This document shows, piece by piece, positions 21,143-28,196 of a stretch of 29,184 nt of DNA. Within the stretch, counting starts at the first letter, position 1. Each line of letters opens with the position of its first letter. The notes below the pieces were generated by a model that worked only from the letters and a program-made list of their open reading frames with translations, did not search any database and was not told where the DNA came from. Both the position numbers and the translations under genes were made by a program. Where the stretch lies: the IMG/VR virus record IMGVR_UViG_3300031269_000068, positions 1-29,184 of that record. The stretch is one strand, 5' to 3'. Source of the DNA: a virus.

Positions 21143-21847
21143 TTAAACCTTACACTTGTAAGCTATTAGGGGTTTAACCCCTTTAAGTTTTTCGATATCT
21201 TTACAAGAGCTTATTTGTAAATCAGTTAATAATCGACCAGATCTTTTTCGGTTTTTACTTCTATCGCAATCTTTATCATATTCGATCACTTCTATATCTA
21301 TATCATTATCCTTTAAAAAATCTAATATTTCTTTTTCGGATTCATCTCCAATATCAGATAGAAAAGAAAAAACAAACCCATCAACATCGGATACTTTAGA
21401 TTCTAACCTTGAAGCACTACCAACAGTATTCCCAAAGTAATCTTTTAACTCTACACCTTGTATTTCTGATTTCTTTATATAAACATCACCATAACATATA
21501 CCTATTCTAATTTTAACTTCATTATCACCAACTTTTATAGGATCTTCATTCAATGATTTCTGTATATTAATTGCCATTTTAATAGCATCAAATAGGGAAT
21601 CTTCTTCCTCATATGAACACATATATGAATCTCCTATTGTTTTAACAATAAGACCATTGTGATCCTTTATTAATTTACCCATTAATTTTTCTAATTTGTC
21701 TAACGCTTCGAACATTTCTTCTTCATTATCTGACCATAACATAGATGATCCTTTTATATCATTAAATAATATGGTTGATTTTTTAGTAGGAAGTGATGTT
21801 ACATTTCCCCTTTTAGACTCGTTTATATATGTTGTAAATCTTTTCAT
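21143..21847 (-). CDS. Class III nucleotidyl cyclase with capsid-leader-like N-terminus
   Basis: This 234-aa protein makes a 3',5'-cyclic nucleotide. The catalytic domain runs from STILFNDIKGSSMLW (metal Asp30) through HNGLIVKTIGDSYMCSY (Lys69, metal Asp73) and IRIGICYGDVY to LKDYFGNTVGSASRLES. Asp136 and Lys69 are the pair that selects adenine in class III adenylyl cyclases, and Arg147 stabilises the transition state. The usual Asn of GNTVN is Gly143 here. One domain alone implies a homodimer. Before the domain is MKRFTTYINESKRG, which closely resembles the T4 internal-protein leader (MKTYQEFIAE). The protein could thus be packaged in the head, cut after Glu10 and injected. TTAATATATAA lies just upstream. 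Substrate (ATP or other NTP) is not proven. Confidence 0.85.
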   Translation of the reverse strand: MKRFTTYINESKRGNVTSLPTKKSTILFNDIKGSSMLWSDNEEEMFEALDKLEKLMGKLIKDHNGLIVKTIGDSYMCSYEEEDSLFDAIKMAINIQKSLNEDPIKVGDNEVKIRIGICYGDVYIKKSEIQGVELKDYFGNTVGSASRLESKVSDVDGFVFSFLSDIGDESEKEILDFLKDNDIDIEVIEYDKDCDRSKNRKRSGRLLTDLQISSCKDIEKLKGVKPLIAYKCKV

Positions 21848-21931
21848 AAATTATATATTAAGTATTCGTTCTAAATAATTATTTTAAACTTTTTTTCTAA
21901 AACTCACTACTACTAAGTAAAATAAACAATT

Positions 21932-22642
21932 ATGAAAATAACATTTTTTACAGGTGCTGGTATATCACAAGAAAGTGGTATATCAACATTCAGAGACAAA
22001 GACGATGGGCTTTGGGAAAACATTGATTTAGAAAAAGTTGCTACTACTAAAGGTTGGAATACTAACCGTGAGCAATTACTTGAATTTTACAATCAAAGAC
22101 GAAGAGAGTTAGAAAAATCAGAACCCAATGATGCACACAAAATTATAAAATCATTGGAAGATAATCATGATATATCTATTATAACACAAAATGTTGATGA
22201 TCTACATGAAAGAGCTGGCTCTTCAAATATATTACATTTACATGGTGAATTAACTAAATCTAGAGGATACTTTTACGAACATAAAACTTCTCCATTAGAT
22301 CCAATTTATGATATTGGGTATGAAGATATAAAAGAGGGTGACTTTTGTGAAGAATCAGGTTCTCAATTAAGACCACATGTAGTTTGGTTTGGTGAAATGC
22401 CATATAATGTAGATGAATCATATAAAGAATTATCAACCACAGATATATTTGTGATTGTGGGTACATCTTTAAATATAACATACACCTTAGATATGTTAGA
22501 ATATGTTGCGGATAGAGATATTCCAATTTATTATATTGATCCAAGTCCAAGTGAATACCTAGATGGTATAACCGAAGTTAACTATATTAAAGAAAAAGCA
22601 ACCAATGGATTGAAAAAGTTAGTTGTGGATTTAGGTTTGTAA
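21932..22642 (+). CDS. NAD-dependent protein deacylase (sirtuin), CobB/SIRT5 type
   Basis: This 236-aa sirtuin uses NAD+ to remove acyl groups from lysines. Motifs are FTGAGISQESGISTFRD (6-22), ITQNVDDLHERAGS (84-97), catalytic His104 in HLHGE, RPHVVWFGEMP (147-157), and VGTSLN further on. Tyr53 and Arg56 in FYNQRRREL form the YxxR pair that marks class III enzymes (CobB, SIRT5) with desuccinylase activity. The small zinc module is reduced: one Cys (139) remains where CobB has four, as in many Bacteroidota sirtuins as I recall them. All active-site residues are present, so it should be active. It may reprogram host protein acylation or NAD metabolism during infection. It is divergent from the cyclase gene. 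Confidence 0.92.
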   Translation: MKITFFTGAGISQESGISTFRDKDDGLWENIDLEKVATTKGWNTNREQLLEFYNQRRRELEKSEPNDAHKIIKSLEDNHDISIITQNVDDLHERAGSSNILHLHGELTKSRGYFYEHKTSPLDPIYDIGYEDIKEGDFCEESGSQLRPHVVWFGEMPYNVDESYKELSTTDIFVIVGTSLNITYTLDMLEYVADRDIPIYYIDPSPSEYLDGITEVNYIKEKATNGLKKLVVDLGL

Positions 22643-22732
22643 TTTTGGTTATCCATTATCTTTTGATATTTTAGGTATAGATGTAATTTATCACATTTTG
22701 GATTTTTAATAACTTTTAATATATTCACAATT

Positions 22733-23314
22733 ATGAACGTTACATTTAAAAAAACATGTCAAATAAGAAATAATATGGTAAAATCTAGCATTATAAAAGG
22801 AAGTCCAACTTATAAAAGGGCAAAATTCATGTGTATGTTAAACATTAAGGGAAGACAATATTTCAATTTGCCCTTTAGACAACACATAGAAGATATCGAA
22901 CAAACCTTAATTGATTATGATATTAAAGATGAGGATATTTTTTCTTCGGTTTGGGTTGCTAACACTAATATACCATTTAATCGAAGAATTGAAATATTTG
23001 GTAGAGATATTGTTAGATTATCTTATGGTTTCTCTAGAACTAATGTTATTTACAATACTGTAAAATCTAAAGGAGATGATAATTTCAAGAAAAAATCAAG
23101 TAAGATATTAACCTTACATTTAGCTCAAAGAATCGCTAATGTTAATTTCGCTATCAATAATTATGATCATAAGGTATTTGATATGTATGTTCAATCATAT
23201 CCAGATTTCAAAAAAATGAAAAACGGGTGTAAAGAACATGAAAAAATGTGGAAATATTTAGACTTATGTTTAGAAGAAGCAGGGTCAATAAACAATTTAT
23301 TCTTCTATCATTAA
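22733..23314 (+). CDS. Uncharacterised protein, 193 aa
   Basis: MNVTFKKTCQIRNNMVKSSIIKGSPTYKRAKF... is a basic soluble protein. The centre has FSSVWVANTNIPFNRRIEIFGRD and VRLSYGFSRTNVIYN, beta-type segments; the C-terminal 70 residues are helical and lysine-rich (KILTLHLAQRIANVNFAINN, HEKMWKYLDLCLEEAGS). No family or catalytic motif is recognised. The 90-bp gap before it holds no clear promoter, and it ends before a 44-bp AT-rich gap. Confidence 0.7.
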   Translation: MNVTFKKTCQIRNNMVKSSIIKGSPTYKRAKFMCMLNIKGRQYFNLPFRQHIEDIEQTLIDYDIKDEDIFSSVWVANTNIPFNRRIEIFGRDIVRLSYGFSRTNVIYNTVKSKGDDNFKKKSSKILTLHLAQRIANVNFAINNYDHKVFDMYVQSYPDFKKMKNGCKEHEKMWKYLDLCLEEAGSINNLFFYH

Positions 23315-23358
23315 TCGAAATAAATATAAATAATTAAATTAAACTAAATTATATTAAA

Positions 23359-23820
23359 ATGTCAAAACAAAAACAAAAACTTGTATTTATACAAGTTATT
23401 CAATGGTTATTCTTGTCTATTTTAATATCTATTCCGTGGATATTATCTTTAGACTATTCAATTTTGTATAATATCGTAACGTGTGTTGCTCTTATACCGT
23501 TCTTAAAACTATTTAGATCTCCCGTACCAATCACAATTTCGGGTGATTATAAAGAAGTGGTTTTTTATGATATTAAAAGAAATCATTTCAACCCAGGACC
23601 AAAAAGAACTATTGTATTTTATAAATGGTTTCTTGTTTGGATTCCAGTCTTTAAACGAGAATATACTTTTTCAACTAATGAAGGATTCTCAAATGTTATT
23701 CGTGACTGTTATGATGATTTCCGAAAAGGAGTATCTTTACCAAACAGAATTGAAAGAGATAGAAGTCTTGAGAGAAGAGTTAGGGAATTTAAGAAAATTA
23801 AAGAAAGAATTTACATATAA
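23359..23820 (+). CDS. Membrane-anchored protein, 153 aa
   Basis: Two hydrophobic segments near the N-terminus (FIQVIQWLFLSILISIPWIL and ILYNIVTCVALIPFLKLF) form a hairpin. The remaining ~100 residues would be cytoplasmic, starting with a beta-type part (VPITISGDYKEVVFYDIKR, TIVFYKWFLVWIPVF) and ending in an Arg-rich helix (RIERDRSLERRVREFKKIKER). No family is recognised. Another frame inside this gene is open but looks like a shadow. Confidence 0.7.
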   Translation: MSKQKQKLVFIQVIQWLFLSILISIPWILSLDYSILYNIVTCVALIPFLKLFRSPVPITISGDYKEVVFYDIKRNHFNPGPKRTIVFYKWFLVWIPVFKREYTFSTNEGFSNVIRDCYDDFRKGVSLPNRIERDRSLERRVREFKKIKERIYI

Positions 23821-23876
23821 TAAAAAATACTTTTAATTTCCCCTTGTATATCTAAATATTATTACTATATTGTGGT

Positions 23877-24116
23877 ATGGATATACAATTAGAAAATAAT
23901 CAAAAAGGAACTTTATGGTCGATCATGGAAAAGTATGAAGATATTTTACCATCTTTTTCAGACTCAATTTGTAAAGTTATCTCTAACAAATATAGTGAAG
24001 GTGATCTTATGAAGATATCTTCTGTTATGGATAAAAATCAGATAGATACATCTGATAATGAAGTATTAGATAGAATGTTAGGAGTGAATTTATCACTAAT
24101 GTTTTTTGAATTTTAA
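23877..24116 (+). CDS. Small acidic protein, 79 aa
   Basis: MDIQLENNQKGTLWSIMEKYEDILPSFSDSIC... is a helical acidic protein with no recognised motif. It lies 10 bp upstream of the following gene and is probably co-transcribed with it. An odd point is the hydrophobic C-terminal end (LGVNLSLMFFEF), which could dock onto a partner. Confidence 0.6.
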   Translation: MDIQLENNQKGTLWSIMEKYEDILPSFSDSICKVISNKYSEGDLMKISSVMDKNQIDTSDNEVLDRMLGVNLSLMFFEF

Positions 24117-24126
24117 TTTATAAAAA

Positions 24127-25281
24127 ATGGATAAAACTAAAAATAAGCCAAAATCAGACAACTCAAAGTTAGATTCTTTGAGCCTTGAACATATGAGAGT
24201 TATTTGTACTGATAGGTTTAGTAAAGTTATAAATGATATTAAAAACCACTATCAATCAGATAGAAGAAATAAAGTTAGATACATTTGTTATGTTATTGAT
24301 GGTATAGTTAATAAAGATCTAAGGTCTAAATCACAAGACACATCTCGCGGTTTTAATGGTAGAGTGGTGACCTTTGAATATAGAATGGAAAAAATAATAA
24401 AATCTTTGTTTTTAGAGAATGATATTCATAGTTTAAGGGATTTATGTAGTATAACAAAAAACATAGGTTATAATTATATATCTATTTCAAAAGATGGTGA
24501 GTATATAACTTATATTCCATATAATAAGAAATATAAACTTGATTGGATTTCAGGTAATTCATCACTTAAGAATAAGAAAAAACAAAAAGTTAAAATTGGT
24601 AAATTTGTAAAGTCTATATTTAGCAATTTAAACCTTAAACCTTTATCGAATACTGAAATTGAAAAATTTGTCTCTATGTTCAAATCTTATTCCACTATTG
24701 GTGGTGAATTTAAAGAAGTTAATGGTGAAGAAATCAAGTTAACATTTGAACATCAAAAGTTAGTTAGATCTTCTACTTTAGGTAGATCGTGTATGAATGG
24801 TAAAATAAGTTCTATGTTTTATCTATATTCTAAAAACCCAGAGAAAATTAGTATGTTGACTTTTAAAAATGGAAACCTTATTAAAGGTAGAGCTCTTCTT
24901 TGGAAATTAGATAATGGTGGAACATACATGGATAGAATTTATTACTCAGATGAACATATTAAACACAAATTTGAAGAGTATGGTATTCGTAAAGGATATT
25001 CATTATATAGAGATAGGGGATATGAACCTATAAAGGTTACATTAAAAAATTATACCTTTGATAAATATCCATATTTGGATACTGTTCAATTTTTTAGTAT
25101 ATTATCAGGAGTGTTTACAGATGATTTGCAAATACTAGAGGAAGAGAAAATACCAAAAAAGACTTTTAGTAAGTTATATTCGAAAGTATTTAATCGTAAA
25201 GAATATAAAAGACTAAAAAGTATTGAAAAATCATACATAAAAAAAAGTCGCTCGACAGGTGGTTTTGTAATAGATATGTAA
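24127..25281 (+). CDS. Uncharacterised phage protein, paralog of 211-1251
   Basis: This 384-aa basic protein shares an ordered set of blocks with the 346-aa protein at 211-1251: KIGKFVKSIF, GGEFKEVNGEEIKL, STLGRSCMNGK, FYLYSKNPEKISML, IKGRALLWKL, TYMDRIYYSD, and a C-terminal YPYLDT. Spacing between blocks is similar, so the whole central and C-terminal domain is homologous. The N-terminal ~150 residues and the extreme lysine/arginine-rich C-terminus (KLYSKVFNRKEYKRLKSIEKSYIKKSRS) differ. The conserved Arg-Ser-Cys and Gly-Arg-Ala-Leu-x-Trp positions look like an active or binding site, but no function is known to me. Confidence 0.85.
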   Translation: MDKTKNKPKSDNSKLDSLSLEHMRVICTDRFSKVINDIKNHYQSDRRNKVRYICYVIDGIVNKDLRSKSQDTSRGFNGRVVTFEYRMEKIIKSLFLENDIHSLRDLCSITKNIGYNYISISKDGEYITYIPYNKKYKLDWISGNSSLKNKKKQKVKIGKFVKSIFSNLNLKPLSNTEIEKFVSMFKSYSTIGGEFKEVNGEEIKLTFEHQKLVRSSTLGRSCMNGKISSMFYLYSKNPEKISMLTFKNGNLIKGRALLWKLDNGGTYMDRIYYSDEHIKHKFEEYGIRKGYSLYRDRGYEPIKVTLKNYTFDKYPYLDTVQFFSILSGVFTDDLQILEEEKIPKKTFSKLYSKVFNRKEYKRLKSIEKSYIKKSRSTGGFVIDM

Positions 25282-25328
25282 AACGAAAATAAAACAAACA
25301 ATAAACAAATAATAATAAAAAATAAATA

Positions 25329-26420
25329 ATGGAGGAATTAAAAAAATTAGAAACTTATACTGATCAATCGAAAGAGTTCTTAATTAAGTACTTGAATAAC
25401 CCATCCCCGTCTGGATTCGAAAGAGAAGGACAAAAGATGTGGAGAGATTATATAAAACAATATGTCGATGATATAATTGTTGATAATTACGGAACGGTTG
25501 TTGGAGTTATTAACCCTGACGCTGAACGTAAAGTTGTTATCGAAGCTCACGCAGATGAAATTGGGTGGACTGTTAAATATATCTCAAAAGCAGGTTTAGT
25601 TTATGTAGAAAAACTAGGTGGTTCAGATGTACAATTAGCACCAGGAAGTCGAGTGAATATTCATACTCGTGAGGGTGACGTTGAGGGTGTATTTGGTTTT
25701 CCAGCAGTTCATGTTAGGAATAAAGATCATAAACCAGCAATTAATAACTTATTCATAGATGTTGGTGTAATAACAGCTAAGAAAGTTAAAGAATTAGGAA
25801 TTGAAGTGGGTGACCCAATCACTTTCGCTACAGGTTCGAATATTATGAATGGTCAAAGAGTAGTAGGTAGAGGTTTAGATAACCGTATCGGTGGGTTTAT
25901 GATTGCACAAGTCGCTAGACTCTTACAAGAGAATGATGTAGAATTACCATTCGGATTGTATATTGTAAATGCTGTTCAAGAGGAAGTTGGTAAGAATGGT
26001 GCTAAAATGATAGCCGAGAATATCAAACCCGACATTGCAATTGTTACAGATGTAACACACGATACATCAACACCAGGAATCAATGCTACAAGTAAGGGAG
26101 ACTTTAAGATCTCAAGAGGTCCAGTACTTACATCAGCTCCCCCAATTCAAAAGAAACTTCTAGAATTTATTACTTCTATTGCAGAAGATAATAAGATTAA
26201 GTTCCAAAAGAAAACAGCATCAAAAGTAACTGGTACAGATGCCGATTCTTTCGCATACGCTAACGGTGGAATTCCAACAGCACTTATCTCACTACCAATG
26301 AGATATATGCACACAGCGGTTGAAACCGTATCAACATTTGATGTTGAGAAATGTGTCAAATTATTCTATAAGACTCTTGTAGAATTAGATCCTAATATGA
26401 AATTCAATACGTTGGATTAA
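25329..26420 (+). CDS. M42-family metallo-aminopeptidase
   Basis: This 363-aa dinuclear zinc aminopeptidase is of the family that includes glutamyl aminopeptidase PepA of Lactococcus, FrvX and TET peptidases. Metal and catalytic residues are visible: His74 and Asp76 in IEAHADEIGW, Asp184 in GRGLDNRIGG, Glu218-Glu219 in VQEEVGKNGA, Asp241 in VTDVTHD, and His328 in RYMHTAVET. Length is normal for the family, so it is probably an active cytoplasmic enzyme forming a dodecameric cage that trims short peptides. In a phage it could recycle host protein for amino acids. The sequence and composition suggest capture from a host. It has an A-rich start region (AATGGAGGA lies within the first codons) and a strong terminator. 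Confidence 0.93.
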   Translation: MEELKKLETYTDQSKEFLIKYLNNPSPSGFEREGQKMWRDYIKQYVDDIIVDNYGTVVGVINPDAERKVVIEAHADEIGWTVKYISKAGLVYVEKLGGSDVQLAPGSRVNIHTREGDVEGVFGFPAVHVRNKDHKPAINNLFIDVGVITAKKVKELGIEVGDPITFATGSNIMNGQRVVGRGLDNRIGGFMIAQVARLLQENDVELPFGLYIVNAVQEEVGKNGAKMIAENIKPDIAIVTDVTHDTSTPGINATSKGDFKISRGPVLTSAPPIQKKLLEFITSIAEDNKIKFQKKTASKVTGTDADSFAYANGGIPTALISLPMRYMHTAVETVSTFDVEKCVKLFYKTLVELDPNMKFNTLD

Positions 26421-26437
26421 TAGTATAAGGATTAAAA

Positions 26438-26470
26438 AAAAGGGGTTATGAATTTCATAACCCCTTTTTA
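26438..26470. terminator. Bidirectional intrinsic terminator
   Basis: AAAAGGGGTTATGA pairs with TCATAACCCCTTTT across ATT, with A- and T-runs on the two sides. It serves the M42 gene on the plus strand and the gene remnant and its operon on the minus strand. Confidence 0.9.
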
Positions 26471-26484
26471 TTTTTAGTATTTTC

Positions 26485-26990
26485 TTAAAAATAAATACTT
26501 GCTCCCCCAATATCGGGTAATATATTTTCAATAAAATCAAGAATAGAATCTTTATCATAACTTTTAACCTCTCTAAGATATTCAGTTGTTTCTTCATCTG
26601 TTTCATTATTAACCCATTTAAATACAAAATTATCGTCTTTGATATCATATCCAACTATTATTTGGTGTGTACCTGTACTTTCATTATAACCTACTGAAAA
26701 GTCATAATCTTCTATGTGACCTAAAAAACTTTCTGACATTCCATGTATAAATTCTAGTAACCCCTCACCATTATATTCACTATATTCCTTATTGAATGCT
26801 TTAATATTATTATTTGGTTCAAGGTATCCTAAGTAAAAGTAATATGATCATCAGACCTTTGTTCTATTGTAATAAAAATCTCATAATCATTTAAATTTAA
26901 TGATATCACACCATATTCTATAATTCCTTGTGAAAAAGCATCCATGTCAGTAAAGTTATTAATGATTGGTTCTTTATTAGATTCATTAAG
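26485..26990 (-). pseudogene. 5'-truncated and frameshifted gene remnant
   Basis: Directly after the TAA of the upstream gene (26991-26993), and in the same frame, the minus strand reads LNESNKEPIINNFTDMDAF..., continuing to DDHITFT and a TAG at 26829-26831. Coding then resumes in the -1 frame (YLGYLEPNNNIKAFNKEYSEY... FLGHIEDYDFSVGY...) to the stop at 26485. One extra T in the T4 run (26835-26838) would restore a single frame of about 168 residues. LNES is what the end of a capsid-leader-like N-terminus looks like, so the gene has lost its ATG and first residues. The part from the ATG at 26739 could still yield 84 residues. No family is recognised. Confidence 0.65.
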
Positions 26991-27410
26991 TTAATGTTCA
27001 TCATCATATATCTTTCCTAACCCTTCAATATTTTCCCATCCATAATCTTCAATTTCATCTTCCGAATCTTCTTCATTTCCTGTGATATCAATGTTACCTA
27101 CCACTTGGTGTTCACTTAAATGATCCACTTCAATAAGGTGTAGTATAAGTTTGTCTAGAGTATCTTCAAAATCACTTTCTAAAAGGTCAGTCAAATCTTC
27201 CATATCCGAAACTTCACCATCGAAAAGATCATCAATTTTAAGTTCGGAAATACTATCATCCATTATATCTAAAGTTTCATCTAATAAACCATTTTGAATA
27301 GCATCTCTTAGGTAAAACCATGTAGTTTCTTTACCATCTACATTTAAAATAACTTCACCTGTTTCGGAATTACTTTCTTTTATAAATTCATTGTATCTTT
27401 TTAAGTTCAT
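26991..27410 (-). CDS. Acidic protein with capsid-leader-like N-terminus, 139 aa
   Basis: I choose the ATG at 27410 (MNLKRYNEFIKESNSETGEV...), one base after the stop of the preceding gene; an ATG 15 bp upstream overlaps that gene. The leader KRYNEFIKES matches the T4 internal-protein pattern (aromatic, two residues, Phe-Ile, x-Glu). The rest is highly acidic (repeated ED/DD, for example SDMEDLTDLLESDFEDTLDK and EEDSEDEIEDYGWE). Such acidic proteins could counterbalance DNA-binding proteins or mimic DNA. No enzyme motif is present. It is the middle of a three-gene minus-strand unit. Confidence 0.75.
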   Translation of the reverse strand: MNLKRYNEFIKESNSETGEVILNVDGKETTWFYLRDAIQNGLLDETLDIMDDSISELKIDDLFDGEVSDMEDLTDLLESDFEDTLDKLILHLIEVDHLSEHQVVGNIDITGNEEDSEDEIEDYGWENIEGLGKIYDDEH

Positions 27411-27411
27411 A

Positions 27412-27741
27412 TTATATTGTTTCATTTTCTAACCAAAAGTTTTCATGTTTACTGTCATCATAAGTTTGTATTGTTGACTTGATAAAAGAAACAAACTCTT
27501 CATTTATATCTCCGTTAAAATCTAAAATTCTGAGTTCCCAATAAGGATCATCATGCATTATAGATTCTTGTCCTTCGGATTTGTAATTATCTGGGTTGTT
27601 TATTATATCAATAACCTTAGTTACTTCAAATGTATCTTTGAATTGTAAGGATGCATAATCACCACCTGATACATAAATAATTCTAGATTTGTTTTCAGAA
27701 TTTTCATTAATTGAATACTCGTTATATTTCTTTAAAATCAT
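27412..27741 (-). CDS. Small protein with capsid-leader-like N-terminus, 109 aa
   Basis: MILKKYNEYSINENSENKSRIIYVSGGDYASLQF... has a leader like those of its operon partners (KKYNEYSINE, then a Ser/Asn linker). The body alternates beta segments (RIIYVSGGDYASLQF, WELRILDFNGDI) and acidic helices. No family is recognised. It is the first gene of the minus-strand unit; TTAATATTAATATATAG lies about 24-40 bp upstream. The next gene starts right after its stop (TAATATG). Confidence 0.7.
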   Translation of the reverse strand: MILKKYNEYSINENSENKSRIIYVSGGDYASLQFKDTFEVTKVIDIINNPDNYKSEGQESIMHDDPYWELRILDFNGDINEEFVSFIKSTIQTYDDSKHENFWLENETI

Positions 27742-27837
27742 GTTACTTTATTATTTAGTTCTTTTCTATATATTAATATTAATAACCAATTATTCTAAAC
27801 TTTTAGACTTTAAAGGGTATAAAAGGAGTAAATAATA

Positions 27838-28167
27838 ATGTTAACTAAAATTTTAATAATGAAAAGTGTTAAATTAAATTTTGAAAATCAAGAAGAACTA
27901 GACTCAGTAATTCAAGAAGTTTATTTTTCTAATCATAATAACGGTAGGTTATTAGATATTTTCCCACAAAAAATAAAATTATCAGATACTATACAAATGG
28001 TATTAGATGGAATGGAAGATCACATTGTGAAATTAAAGTCATCTATAATAGATGGTACTATTTCATGTGAGATTATACATGATAGTGATAGTGATAATAT
28101 GTATTTAAAACCAATATCAAGATATTGTGTCATTAATGAATATACTGATAAGTATAGTTTTTATTAA
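27838..28167 (+). CDS. Uncharacterised protein with a rare Shine-Dalgarno, 109 aa
   Basis: AGGAG at 27824-27828 lies 9 nt before the ATG at 27838, one of very few Shine-Dalgarno-like sites in the window, and supports this start over the in-frame ATG 21 bp later (MKSVKLNFENQEEL...). The protein is acidic, beginning with a beta strand (KSVKLNF) and containing helices (QEELDSVIQEVYFSNHN, TIQMVLDGMEDHIVKLK). No family is recognised. It lies 29 bp upstream of the GMP reductase gene, probably in the same operon. Confidence 0.7.
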   Translation: MLTKILIMKSVKLNFENQEELDSVIQEVYFSNHNNGRLLDIFPQKIKLSDTIQMVLDGMEDHIVKLKSSIIDGTISCEIIHDSDSDNMYLKPISRYCVINEYTDKYSFY

Positions 28168-28196
28168 TATTATTACAACAAAATAAAAATGAAAAT

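Noticed and set aside
21168-21184. Palindrome AGGGG...CCCCT as a terminator
   Set aside because: It lies inside the cyclase coding region (residues near the C-terminus) and has no T-run.
23543-23836. 97-codon plus-strand frame overlapping the membrane protein gene
   Set aside because: It is mostly contained in 23359-23820, which has clear membrane segments and a better start context, so it is taken as a shadow.
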